This document shows, piece by piece, positions 53,298 to 62,302 of a stretch of DNA of 64,000 bases. Each line of letters begins with the position of its first letter. The stretch's first letter is position 1. The position numbers and the translations under genes are program-made. The DNA is from Rivularia sp. MS3 (GTDB lineage: Bacteria; Cyanobacteriota; Cyanobacteriia; Cyanobacteriales; Nostocaceae): the NCBI GenBank assembly GCA_019192545.1, contig JAHCMI010000006.1:1-64000 (forward strand), given 5' to 3'. Below the pieces are notes generated by a model. That model searched no databases, was not told the origin of the DNA, and was given only the letters and a program-made list of their open reading frames with translations.

Positions 53298-54344
53298 TTA
53301 GCTCAATTTTTCTTTAGAATGAGTAAATGTAATCCTTTTTTCCACAGGAGTAATTAAACCCCTACACAAAAAGTCATCATAGGCAGATTGAATGCTGGCT
53401 TTAATACTGGTTGGTTTATAACCTAGTTCGTTTTTGGCTTTGCTAATATCTGCATGGCGATGCATTCGCAAGATACGTACAGCACCCGATGTAAAGCGTC
53501 TGGGGACTTTGGGGAAAAATCGCGGTAGGATAAAGTCAGCGACTCCGGCAATACCCGCCATCATTGCACTAGGAATTCTTAAATGTGGGCGATCGCGATT
53601 TGTCACTTCCTCAAAAATATCCATCAATTCATCAACAGTGAGAAACTGGCTACTGAAAATATACTTTTGTCCCGGTCTTCCTTTTGACATTGCCAGAATA
53701 TGACCTTCTACAATGTCTTTAGCTGCAACAAATTCAAAACCCCCTGGAACGTAAGCCGGGAGTTTACCGTTAGCAAAATCTATCAGCGTTCGTCCCATAC
53801 GGGAAGGTTTGTAATCATTAGGACCGAGAATGGCACAGGAGACAGCAACAACTACATTCAAACCATTGGCAAAGGCTTTGAGACACTCATGCTCGACAAA
53901 GGTTTTGCTAAAGCCGTAAGGTAAATGAGGTGAGAAGGGATAAAAAGGTACTGTCTCGTTGCTGGGTTTTTCTGGGTTGTGACCAACTGCACTAAAAGAA
54001 CCAGAAACTACAACTTTAGAAATACCATACTCTAAAGCTGCTTGGAGAATATGGAGAGTTCCTAAAACATTAGTGTCGTAAATCTCTCTTTCCAAAATGG
54101 GATTACCATCAAGGGTAGAAACTTTGGCGGCACAGTGATAAATTTGATTGCATCCTTTTACTGCTGCTTTGATTTTAGTAAAATCGCGCAAGTCACCATA
54201 AACTTTTTCTACATTTAGTCCATCTACAGCAGCATTATTACTACCCTCCCGCAAAAGCACGCGAAGGCTATGTCCATCATCTAGCAGTCGTCGCACTAAA
54301 TTTGCACCTAAATGACCAGAAGCACCTGTAACTAGAATTGTCAT
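53298..54344 (-). CDS. NAD(P)-dependent 3-beta-hydroxysteroid dehydrogenase / SdmB-like
   Basis: 348 residues of the extended SDR type: TGASGHLGANLVRRLL binds the nucleotide, the catalytic Tyr-Lys is in PYGFSK, and CAAKVST follows the usual NAG-like strand. The C-terminal region (MAGIAGVADFILPRFFPKVP) has the pattern of 3-beta-HSD/sterol-4-carboxylate dehydrogenases. SdmB of Methylococcus oxidises and decarboxylates the C4 acid made by SdmA, and this gene is the best candidate for that step. A second gene with an identical N terminus begins at 63966. Dihydroflavonol reductase-like activity is the main alternative. Confidence 0.85.
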   Translation of the reverse strand: MTILVTGASGHLGANLVRRLLDDGHSLRVLLREGSNNAAVDGLNVEKVYGDLRDFTKIKAAVKGCNQIYHCAAKVSTLDGNPILEREIYDTNVLGTLHILQAALEYGISKVVVSGSFSAVGHNPEKPSNETVPFYPFSPHLPYGFSKTFVEHECLKAFANGLNVVVAVSCAILGPNDYKPSRMGRTLIDFANGKLPAYVPGGFEFVAAKDIVEGHILAMSKGRPGQKYIFSSQFLTVDELMDIFEEVTNRDRPHLRIPSAMMAGIAGVADFILPRFFPKVPRRFTSGAVRILRMHRHADISKAKNELGYKPTSIKASIQSAYDDFLCRGLITPVEKRITFTHSKEKLS

Positions 54345-54385
54345 AATTCATATTAATTAATAAAATTATCAAAAATATGTAAAAC

Positions 54386-55480
54386 TTAAGCACCAGTAAG
54401 CGCCCAATTCAGGACATTTTTTACAGGTTTGAAAGAGCCAAAACGAAGAGCAAAATCTAAAATGGGTGTTTTCGCCACCTGTAGAAAAGCATTACCTGCC
54501 ATTAGACGCGGACCAATTTTTTGCCGAATTAATTTTGTATAAGGTGAGAGATTCTCAAAAGTAGGTAAATAACCATTATCAAGGCGCGAACCCAGAAAGG
54601 TACCAGCAATCATTCCACTAGCAAGAGCGGTATGAATCCCTTCTGCTGTAGCCGGATCTACAAGATTACCTGCTTCTCCAGCTATTAGAGTTCCTGACTG
54701 TACCAGTGCAGTTGGTTTGTGGGTAATGGCAATGGGATGTCCCATTAGGTAATCAATACGGCTAGCATATTTAACCCTTTGAGCAAGACGATTTTCTATA
54801 AAAGCTTCAAAGCGTTGTTTTGCATTTAAGTCACCAATGCTCGGATTATAGCAAATGCCAATATTAACCCGATTTTTAGTTTCGGGAAACACCCATCCAT
54901 AGTAAGGTTTAACCATAGGGTCAAAGTAGATTTCTACGGCATCAGAAATACCTGCCACACCTTCATACCATCCCATAAGGGCACGTAAAGTAATTCCCGG
55001 ACGCTTTGCTTGAGCTAACTTGCTTGCACCTCCACTACAAACAATGACTGCATCGGCTTCTATTTCCCCTTGATTAGTTTTCACTCCCAACAAGCGTCCA
55101 TTTTCTCGGACTAATTCTTGAACGCGGACACCTTCTGTTAATTTGGCACCTCGTCTAGCCGCCTCATATGCCAACAGAGTATCAAATCGAGAGCGTAAGA
55201 GTACCGCTGCTTCATATTCGCTACGTAGTTCAACTGCTGTTCCCCCTACTCCACCTATAATACCTGCTTTAATTGGGTAAACTTCTTTACGAATTATTGA
55301 ACCTACTCCCATTTCATCAAGTAGTTCCAAAGTCCAAGGAGATAGTCCGCTACCACATACTTTGCGTCGGGGAAAGGTAGCTTTATCAAGCAAATGTACC
55401 TCGATATCTGGAAATTTTGCTAGGCTCATCGCCGCTGCAGAACCTGCCGGTCCTGCTCCTATAACTATTACTCGTTTCAT
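54386..55480 (-). CDS. FAD-dependent geranylgeranyl-reductase-family enzyme
   Basis: 364 residues. The FAD-binding GAGPAGSAAAMSLA opens the protein. The family motif PRRKVCGSGLSPWTLELL and the GWVFPETKNRVNIGI strand are those of geranylgeranyl reductases, and the ADP/ribityl motif appears as LIAGEAGNLVDPATAEGI. These enzymes saturate isolated isoprenoid double bonds. In this cluster it could reduce the side-chain 24(25) double bond, replacing the DHCR24/ERG4-type enzyme, which is otherwise absent. Reduction of a ring or of another polyprenyl substrate cannot be excluded. It lies 41 bases from the next gene. Confidence 0.85.
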   Translation of the reverse strand: MKRVIVIGAGPAGSAAAMSLAKFPDIEVHLLDKATFPRRKVCGSGLSPWTLELLDEMGVGSIIRKEVYPIKAGIIGGVGGTAVELRSEYEAAVLLRSRFDTLLAYEAARRGAKLTEGVRVQELVRENGRLLGVKTNQGEIEADAVIVCSGGASKLAQAKRPGITLRALMGWYEGVAGISDAVEIYFDPMVKPYYGWVFPETKNRVNIGICYNPSIGDLNAKQRFEAFIENRLAQRVKYASRIDYLMGHPIAITHKPTALVQSGTLIAGEAGNLVDPATAEGIHTALASGMIAGTFLGSRLDNGYLPTFENLSPYTKLIRQKIGPRLMAGNAFLQVAKTPILDFALRFGSFKPVKNVLNWALTGA

Positions 55481-55523
55481 AATTAAGATTAAGCTGAATT
55501 TTTGAATTTTAATTTTCAGTTGA

Positions 55524-56024
55524 TTAAATAGATTTTTTGCTAAACGGATATGTCTTTCGCATCCGATAACCTAATGCTAATGGAATCAAAAGATACGGTA
55601 AGTTTATAGCTAAAAACACTAAATAATTATTGGGTGGATAGTCTCCCATAAATTCTATTCCTAAATACAAAATCATTGAGTAGGTAATAGCTGAAACATA
55701 AATTATCGCAGGAACTCTAATCCAGTTTTTACCTTTGATAAAAGCATAAACTAGTAACAAGTAAAAAGGACCGAATATAAAAACATCTATAAAAGACTGA
55801 ATTTGTAAAGAAAGTGGATTTTTTATGAGGGCAGGGTCTATATTTTGTCCATACCAATAGAGTCCTCGTATTAAAAAATTTTTGCTTTCTGGTGTCAGAG
55901 GTAGGTTTAGAGCAATAAATGAACTTGTAAAAAAGGAAGTACAAGCAAAGAAACTGAAACATATAATTAATAAATAATCAAAAAAACGTTTTTCCAAACT
56001 TAGAAAAAGCTTACTTTGGTACAT
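55524..56024 (-). CDS. TMEM97/EBP (EXPERA)-type four-helix membrane protein
   Basis: 166 residues with four membrane helices. It follows the TMEM97 (sigma-2 receptor) pattern closely: RFFDYLLIICFSFF, LIRGLYWYGQNIDPALI, a helix ending in FGPFYLLLVYAFIKGKNWIR, VPAIIYVSAITYS and LPYLLIPLALGYRMRK. Its superfamily includes the mammalian sterol 8,7-isomerase EBP. The Asp of the first helix in TMEM97 is not obvious here, while the NIDP Asp is kept. It may isomerise, carry or bind a sterol intermediate. It sits between the second Rieske gene and the FAD reductase gene, on the same strand. Identification is by eye. Confidence 0.78.
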   Translation of the reverse strand: MYQSKLFLSLEKRFFDYLLIICFSFFACTSFFTSSFIALNLPLTPESKNFLIRGLYWYGQNIDPALIKNPLSLQIQSFIDVFIFGPFYLLLVYAFIKGKNWIRVPAIIYVSAITYSMILYLGIEFMGDYPPNNYLVFLAINLPYLLIPLALGYRMRKTYPFSKKSI

Positions 56025-56043
56025 TTATCTGTAAAAATATAAT

Positions 56044-57048
56044 TTATACGGCTAAATATTCTTGACTCTTTATCGGTACATGAGAATAAAACTGTTGCGC
56101 CCAACGTCGATATTGCATAATTGCTCTATCAGCTTCACTTAGCAACGGCTGGCTACGATAAATTTTGTTTTCCCAAATAGGAATATCTTGCTGCAAATTG
56201 TGACTAATTTCTGCCATACTTTTGCTTCTCAAAATATAAGTAATAGCTTTATTAAATTTATTCTTTGTGCTAACTAAAATATGAACATCGACAAACTCTC
56301 CATCAATAGGAGTCAGCAGAAATAATGTCAAAGTGTGAAATTCAACCGCCGCTTTCACCTGTGCATAACTAACCTGAATACCTAAGCCATAGCAACTGAT
56401 TTCTACCAAACCTCCAGCATCAATCCCCAATTCTCTAAAAATAGATAATCGATATTTGGGGTGCAACCGATGTACAAGTATGGTACCTTTGATATCAAAT
56501 TCAGCTTTTTCAATAGCGCGGAATGATTGCCCATGCAAATGCAGCATATGGGCAGTATCCATAGCATTTTCTGCCATCTCTTGGGGATGAGTCCGGATTT
56601 TCCAGCTTTTTCGTAGAAAGGGAGTCCAATCTTGGGGATTCCATTCCGGAAATTCTGGCATCTGCCAACTAGGAGCTTCTGATTGAGAATGGTAGTAAAC
56701 CATAATCAATCCATTAACCTCACACACTGGGAAAGATTGGATTTTGGCTTTGGGCGGTACTTTGTTGCTGTAGGGGATTTGTACACATTGCCCCTGACGG
56801 TTAAAACACCAACCATGAAAAGGACATTGGATTGTGTTACCATTCACTCGACCTCCATAACCAAGGTGCGCTCCTAAATGGGGACAATGAGCATCAAATA
56901 CTTGGGTTTCACCATATTCTGTGCGAAAGAGAACTAAATCCTTACCAAAGTAATGCAATGGTTTGACTCCACCAAGAGGTAGTTCGTCGCTGTAAGCCAC
57001 TCGAAACCAACCACTAGGAAAAGCAGAAAAGGGAAAGCGTGTATTCAT
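56044..57048 (-). CDS. Rieske oxygenase, KshA/DAF-36-like candidate
   Basis: 334 residues. The Rieske cluster is HCPHLGAHLG...CPFHGWCFN and the iron site ENAMDTAHMLHLHG. The motifs around them (HLGYGGRVNGNTIQCPFHGW, IPYSNKVPPKAK) are closer to steroid-type Rieske enzymes such as KshA and the cholesterol 7-desaturase DAF-36/Neverland than those of the Rieske protein at 50790. Its start overlaps the ERG2-like gene by 4 bases (ATGA). Either C4-methyl oxidation or ring desaturation is a reasonable role; sequence alone does not decide which of the two Rieske enzymes is the SdmA equivalent. Confidence 0.9.
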   Translation of the reverse strand: MNTRFPFSAFPSGWFRVAYSDELPLGGVKPLHYFGKDLVLFRTEYGETQVFDAHCPHLGAHLGYGGRVNGNTIQCPFHGWCFNRQGQCVQIPYSNKVPPKAKIQSFPVCEVNGLIMVYYHSQSEAPSWQMPEFPEWNPQDWTPFLRKSWKIRTHPQEMAENAMDTAHMLHLHGQSFRAIEKAEFDIKGTILVHRLHPKYRLSIFRELGIDAGGLVEISCYGLGIQVSYAQVKAAVEFHTLTLFLLTPIDGEFVDVHILVSTKNKFNKAITYILRSKSMAEISHNLQQDIPIWENKIYRSQPLLSEADRAIMQYRRWAQQFYSHVPIKSQEYLAV

Positions 57049-57641
57049 GGCATCTCCTTTGACGCAGATGACACAGAATTACCAGAAAAAGATTTCCAGT
57101 AATTTTTTAGCAATAATTTTCCGTAGATACCAAATGTGCGAGCTACTGCTTTCAAGTCTAGGGTGCTAAAAAACGAGTCAGCGAAACCAAAGGGAAGCAT
57201 AGAAGGAATAAATCCCCTAGCGTATTCTAAAACCCAAGCTCGTTCTGGAATACTCAACCCCTCGCTTTCCAATTTTCCTAAATAATATCTATCTCCAGAT
57301 TTATACACAATGCGTTCAAAAGGGCGATTTTCTTTGAAATACCACAGTTCTCCATCGATCACAAAATCATAAATTTCTGTAAAATGTCTACCTGTATGTC
57401 CTTTGGTACCAATAGGGGAACCAAATATAAGAATATATTCTGTTAAAGAAGCGTGGAGAACAGCAACGCTATACATACAGCCTCCAGCATTGTTAAATAT
57501 CCATTCGATTTTGTCGTTAATTCTGACTGGATATTTTTGCTCCAACTCTACCCTTACTGTTTCAAACATTTGTTCGTGGGATAAACCCATACCTTTCTTG
57601 GCAATTTTGTGTAATATATCGGGGTCAAAAATATAATTCAT
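57045..57641 (-). CDS. ERG2 / sigma-1-receptor family protein, putative sterol C8 isomerase
   Basis: 198 residues, the whole family domain without the long N-terminal membrane helix of eukaryotic members. Diagnostic stretches are WIFNNAGG, LHASLTEYILIFGSPIGTKG, HTGRHFTEIYDFVIDG, VLEYARGFIPSMLPFG and FSTLDLKAVARTFGIYGKLL. The acidic pair that matters in ERG2 and the sigma-1 receptor (D126 and E172 in human numbering) is kept as D92 and E139. ERG2 moves the sterol double bond from C8 to C7. It lies between the cyclase fusion and a Rieske gene and overlaps the latter. This family is classically eukaryotic, which makes the gene notable. Confidence 0.92.
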   Translation of the reverse strand: MNYIFDPDILHKIAKKGMGLSHEQMFETVRVELEQKYPVRINDKIEWIFNNAGGCMYSVAVLHASLTEYILIFGSPIGTKGHTGRHFTEIYDFVIDGELWYFKENRPFERIVYKSGDRYYLGKLESEGLSIPERAWVLEYARGFIPSMLPFGFADSFFSTLDLKAVARTFGIYGKLLLKNYWKSFSGNSVSSASKEMP

Positions 57642-57756
57642 AAATATTTTTACTTTTTTCTCTTGTTCATATTTATAAAATGGAAGTTATCCCTCGAAAT
57701 TCCTATCAATCAATGCTTATCTTTACTTTATTAGTGATGCTATTAATGAAGTTGTG

Positions 57757-60700
57757 CTAACAAATTTGCTCAATTTTCCTCATACTAAGTCGTTCTTGTC
57801 GCCGCGATTCATACAAAGAAAGTGCCCACACTGGGAAGTAACTGCGATAAAGCGTATAATCCAACAACGCAGTATGAAAAAACACACCACTCATATCTTG
57901 TTTTTCCCAAGTACCATTTTCTAACTGCATATCTATCAGAAAACTTGCTCCTCTATTAATTTCCTCCCAGTGGTTAGAACCTGCTTTCAGTAAACCCATC
58001 ATTGCCCAAGCAGTTTGAGTTACTTGACTTTCAGTATTTTCTATATACTCACCAGATAAACATCCCTGGAAATGCTCTCCCCAACCACCATCTTGTTTTT
58101 GCTTACTTATTAACCAATCACACGCCTTATGAATAGCTGCATCATTGGTGTTATTTGTAGCTGCTAATAAGCCGTGAATGCCAAACATGGTGCCGTAGAT
58201 AAAATTCACCCCCCAAAAACCCAGCCATGAGCCATCTGGCTTTTGCTGTTGCCTTAACCATAAGCCTGCGCGTTGAATAGCGATGTCAATTTCAGCATTC
58301 ATTATTTCCGGATAGCGATCGCAGAATTTCCTCAATGCCATTAAACACGAAGCCGTACACTCAATATAAGAATGCTCTGTCATTGAGTTAGCAAACATCT
58401 CTGCTGGGTTCATCCACTCCAAGGTTGAGCGAATCTTGCGGCGTTCGTAACTTCCAAAACCACCATCAGAATTTTGACAGCGGAGGATAAATTCTACGGC
58501 ATCGTGCAAATTACAGTTAGCCATTATTTCAGGTGGCGCATCTAACAATCCCAGGAGAGCTTCAGCAGTACAATCACTTACAGGCCATCCATGCCAAACT
58601 CCAGCAAAGCAAAATCCACCTTTAGGGTTAATGCGATGAAAATGCTCAATGTTGGGAAAAGTTGTGGGAATCTGTTGAGTAGCAAGAAACTGCTGCCCTC
58701 TTAAGAGACTAGTAGAAACGTCTACATGAGGACTTGCTGCTTGCAAAGCTTGAATAGCAAAACCTGTATCCCAAGTGCTACTACGTGCCCCTGTAATCCT
58801 TAATCCATTTCGTTCGTCTTGCCATATCCAACCTTCAAAGCGTTTTAATGCTCTTTGTATGTCCGCATCATTGGAATCGTACAACCAAAGGGCAATAATA
58901 TTTAGCAATCCACTAACAGGAGACAAACTAGTGTAATCAGTTGTCTGCAACTCAAAACGGATACAGTCTACCATGCTCGCAATTGCTTTTGAGCGCCAAC
59001 CTTGATGATGCCATCTCTCGTAAAGATTACTGAAAAAATAAATTAGTTTTAGTACTTTACTGGGAGGATTATAAACTTCCTCTTGCCTCAAATTTAACCG
59101 TGCTTTACTAAAGTTAACCTGCTGGTAATCACTCACATATAATTCTGAGCGTAATGTTTCAATTAGTGGCGTTACAGGAACTTGAAACTTCCGCCCATAA
59201 ATAAAGCCCATAGGCATATAAATTAGTCGGGTATGGCAATAAAAATTTCCTGGATGGGCAGGTATCCATTTAGGTAGTAACCATGCTTCCGGTAATACTG
59301 GATTAACGCCACGCCAATCGTAGACATTCAACATCGCTAACCAGAATTTACCCCATGTGGGAATTGCTAGTATACCACCTTGCTCGCGGATAAATTCTAG
59401 TGCCGGAGCTAAAAGCGGCTCTTCTTTTTCTACGCCTAATATACGGGCAGCTACATATATAAGTGTTGTAACAAATAAGTAAGGCTGGGATTTTTCATGC
59501 AGTCCCCATAAACCGCACGATAAGCGAGTTGTTTTCAATTGTTTTAGAAGAGCCAAACGACGCTCTGATGAAATAGGTGTTTGAGTTATGTAACACATCA
59601 GCACGTACTGGGCTGGTAACATGGGACACCATACCACCTCTCCTTCCCAAGAACCGTTAGTCAGTTGATGGGAAAGCAAAGAATCCACAGCACGTTCTAG
59701 GGCGGTAGTAGAATTGATACTTAATTCAATCTTGTTATCTGCTATAAAAGATACTTTATTATCGTTTGACACTGAATTATCCTTAATTTCTTCGAGCTTC
59801 ATGTTTACTCTTTGATGCTTATGAAAACGGGATAAAGCAATAACAAGTGGTAATCGCAGCCACTGACCGAAAGCTACCAAAGATTGTATTAAATGTCGCC
59901 ATTTACCAGCAGATATATTGTCTTTGAACACAGATTTTACCGCGATCGCCAATCCTTTGAGAAATGACCCACTAAAATGCAAAATATTGGTTTGCGCTCC
60001 CGATAGTAAGTGCATTGTGCGGACGCATTCTTGTGGTTCTTGTCGCCACATTTGGTATATGGCTCTACGGATAGCTACAGCACTTTCACTATCACCGCAA
60101 AATACTTGATGAAGTGTCATTGCGAGCATTTCCGGTACGTAAGTTCCGAAATTACGTTGACGCTGGTAATTATCGAAACTTTGACTGCGAACAAGACATT
60201 CTGCATCCATAAAACCAACTGTCATCCCCGTTGCCGTCATAGGATGAAAATATCCAGTAGCATCGCCTACCAGTGCTAAGCCAGGACGACCGTAGTGAGT
60301 GCGAGAGCTATACTGATTTGCCACCCATACGACTTGATTCTGTGCCAAAGCCTTGCGAAATGCCCGAAGCAATTGCGACGGTAGTATGGGACTATAAGCA
60401 TCCCATAGATGAGCAGGTTTTTTTTCAAAACCCAGCGGTACATCTAGACACATACGGACTTGATTTTCACCAATTCGGTATACAAGTGCTGGTCCTGCTC
60501 CCCCTAAAAACACGTGACCAAAGCCTTCAAAGGGTAGCTCGATATCTTGCAGTAACACCCCTGCCATGTAAGAAATTAGTTTGGGCTTATGAGCTATATC
60601 AAGAGCCTTCCGAGCCACTGAAGAGCGCCCATCTGCCCCTACAATGCCTTTGGTAAAGATGGTTGTTTCTCCATGCTTATGATGTTGAAAAGTTAACTGC

Positions 60701-61101
60701 TGCCCTTGAATCTTCGTCACCCTCGCATTTGTAATAAAATCTATACCATCACAATCGACAACAGCTTTTCGCAGAGTGGAAACAATAAGATTGTGTTCGC
60801 AACTAAAACCCATAGCACCACTGGGGTAATTTAGTTGAATTGGTTTATTACCATCATCAGCAAAGACGACAAACCCAAGACCTGTAGCATAATTGACCAA
60901 TAAGGGAGACAGGGAGACACCCAAATTTTCTAAGATTTGTAAGCCGGGAGGGTGCAACCATTCCCCTGCTAACCGTTTGGTATTATTGGGTTGTGCCTCC
61001 AACAACATGACTTTTGCACCACTACGAGCATAAGCTAGAGCAGTCACGCAACCGACTGGACCTGCACCAATCACGGCAACATCAGGGGAAGAAGTTATCA
61101 T
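57757..61101 (-). CDS. Squalene epoxidase-oxidosqualene cyclase fusion protein
   Basis: 1114 residues. Residues 1-400 are an FAD monooxygenase of the squalene epoxidase type: GAGPVGCVTALAYA, GIVGADGRSSVAR and PGLALVGDATGYFHP. A linker (about 400-465) leads into a full triterpene cyclase (465-1110). The cyclase is of the oxidosqualene type: it has VSDCTAE with the protonating Asp (D843) rather than the DxDD of squalene-hopene cyclases, the active-site His in FYCHTRLIYMPMGF, EHSYIECTAS, several QW motifs (DGSWLGFW, DGGWGEHF) and the closing YRSYFPVWALSLY. The chain would epoxidise squalene and cyclise the product. No stop or start separates the halves. It is 115 bases upstream of the ERG2-like gene. 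Confidence 0.94.
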   Translation of the reverse strand: MITSSPDVAVIGAGPVGCVTALAYARSGAKVMLLEAQPNNTKRLAGEWLHPPGLQILENLGVSLSPLLVNYATGLGFVVFADDGNKPIQLNYPSGAMGFSCEHNLIVSTLRKAVVDCDGIDFITNARVTKIQGQQLTFQHHKHGETTIFTKGIVGADGRSSVARKALDIAHKPKLISYMAGVLLQDIELPFEGFGHVFLGGAGPALVYRIGENQVRMCLDVPLGFEKKPAHLWDAYSPILPSQLLRAFRKALAQNQVVWVANQYSSRTHYGRPGLALVGDATGYFHPMTATGMTVGFMDAECLVRSQSFDNYQRQRNFGTYVPEMLAMTLHQVFCGDSESAVAIRRAIYQMWRQEPQECVRTMHLLSGAQTNILHFSGSFLKGLAIAVKSVFKDNISAGKWRHLIQSLVAFGQWLRLPLVIALSRFHKHQRVNMKLEEIKDNSVSNDNKVSFIADNKIELSINSTTALERAVDSLLSHQLTNGSWEGEVVWCPMLPAQYVLMCYITQTPISSERRLALLKQLKTTRLSCGLWGLHEKSQPYLFVTTLIYVAARILGVEKEEPLLAPALEFIREQGGILAIPTWGKFWLAMLNVYDWRGVNPVLPEAWLLPKWIPAHPGNFYCHTRLIYMPMGFIYGRKFQVPVTPLIETLRSELYVSDYQQVNFSKARLNLRQEEVYNPPSKVLKLIYFFSNLYERWHHQGWRSKAIASMVDCIRFELQTTDYTSLSPVSGLLNIIALWLYDSNDADIQRALKRFEGWIWQDERNGLRITGARSSTWDTGFAIQALQAASPHVDVSTSLLRGQQFLATQQIPTTFPNIEHFHRINPKGGFCFAGVWHGWPVSDCTAEALLGLLDAPPEIMANCNLHDAVEFILRCQNSDGGFGSYERRKIRSTLEWMNPAEMFANSMTEHSYIECTASCLMALRKFCDRYPEIMNAEIDIAIQRAGLWLRQQQKPDGSWLGFWGVNFIYGTMFGIHGLLAATNNTNDAAIHKACDWLISKQKQDGGWGEHFQGCLSGEYIENTESQVTQTAWAMMGLLKAGSNHWEEINRGASFLIDMQLENGTWEKQDMSGVFFHTALLDYTLYRSYFPVWALSLYESRRQERLSMRKIEQIC

Positions 61102-61178
61102 AATTAAAAAATTAACTAAAAATCAATTTCATTAAAATTCCTGCATTCGTGCATTCAAAAAAATATTTATTGGATTTT

Positions 61179-62285
61179 TTAATACACAAAAGGTAACATC
61201 CGAAATCTTACTTTTGTGCAGTAAACATCCCAAAGATTGCCGTACTTTGTTTGGCAACGCTGTTCGTCACGCCATGCTCTATGACATAAGAGACCACACA
61301 ACCATAGAGGCAGTATATAGGGAATAATTGACTCAAAACCAGAAGTTAATGCTAAAGCAAAATATACACAGATTTCACCCGTATAATTAAGCTTGCGACC
61401 AATACCCCACCAACCAGATAGCAACAATTTTCCTTCTAGAGTTTGTGCTGGCTGTCCCCAAATCGTTGCTTGAGAATTTTTCTTAAACTGGTGTTTCTGA
61501 GCATTAGCACCGCGAAATATTGTTAAACCTATTAAGTAAAGCAACGCGATCGCAATGATGGCGGATACTGTTATTGGTTCAATGGCATCTACTAAATACC
61601 AACCAATAATACTGTAAAAAAAAGGAACCAAAACTAAATCACCCCATATCAACATAAATCCGAATTTCTCGGCAATTATGTCCCAGGTGGAAAGCATGAA
61701 TTCTTCATAGTAATAGTGAGTAGCGAGGTACAACCACCAAAATACTTGGAACATCCACATTTGTGGTGTAATTTCGCCATACTTCTCATATTGTAAGTAA
61801 GCAAATGCGGCATTTAGCAATCCTAAACCAATTAAGGAAGGTTGGTAGGCGAACATTTTTAAATCTACCCCCAGCCAAGTTGGGTTTAGTTCCATCCCCA
61901 ACCATAAATCGCTAATTATTTTACCTAACTTTTGTGGTTGATTATTAACACTTTGTTTTTTTTGTCCTTTTACATATAAAATGCCCGTGCAAACGAAAGC
62001 AAATAGGTTAGCGACAACGAACAAAGACCAAAAATAGTTAGTTAGGGGTGCAAGAGTGATATTAAATATCAAGGTAGATGTCACAACAGTTAAAGTTGTT
62101 GCCATAAATAGCAGCAAACCATTGAGCTTGTAAGATTTCCGAGTACCATCTAGTTGCAAACAACCTGTGTATTGTTTACCTGGCAGAAAGATTGTACCGA
62201 GAAACATTACACTCACGAAGCCTACAAATATCAGCGATGCATAAGCCAAACTAACAGGGGTAATTGAATCGATGGGGTTATTCAC
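61179..62285 (-). CDS. ERG24/DHCR-type sterol reductase (putative C14 reductase)
   Basis: 368 residues with about nine membrane helices. The C-terminal signature of the ERG4/ERG24 family is clear: LLLSGWWGIGRKLNYTGEIC, LLCHRAWRDEQRCQTKYGNLW and YCTKVRFRMLPFVY. Earlier motifs include GMELNPTWLGVDLKMF. Members reduce sterol double bonds at C14, C7 or C24 with NADPH. CYP51 in the same cluster leaves a 14-double bond, so C14 reduction is the likeliest step; a C7 or C24 specificity is possible. It is 17 bases downstream of the squalene synthase gene. Confidence 0.92.
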   Translation of the reverse strand: MNNPIDSITPVSLAYASLIFVGFVSVMFLGTIFLPGKQYTGCLQLDGTRKSYKLNGLLLFMATTLTVVTSTLIFNITLAPLTNYFWSLFVVANLFAFVCTGILYVKGQKKQSVNNQPQKLGKIISDLWLGMELNPTWLGVDLKMFAYQPSLIGLGLLNAAFAYLQYEKYGEITPQMWMFQVFWWLYLATHYYYEEFMLSTWDIIAEKFGFMLIWGDLVLVPFFYSIIGWYLVDAIEPITVSAIIAIALLYLIGLTIFRGANAQKHQFKKNSQATIWGQPAQTLEGKLLLSGWWGIGRKLNYTGEICVYFALALTSGFESIIPYILPLWLCGLLCHRAWRDEQRCQTKYGNLWDVYCTKVRFRMLPFVY

Positions 62286-62302
62286 GTTTCTAGGTATTGT
62301 TT

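Noticed and set aside
57757-61101. Squalene-hopene cyclase as identity of the cyclase half
   Set aside because: The DxDDTA motif of hopene cyclases is absent; DCTAE and the C-terminal pattern are those of oxidosqualene cyclases.
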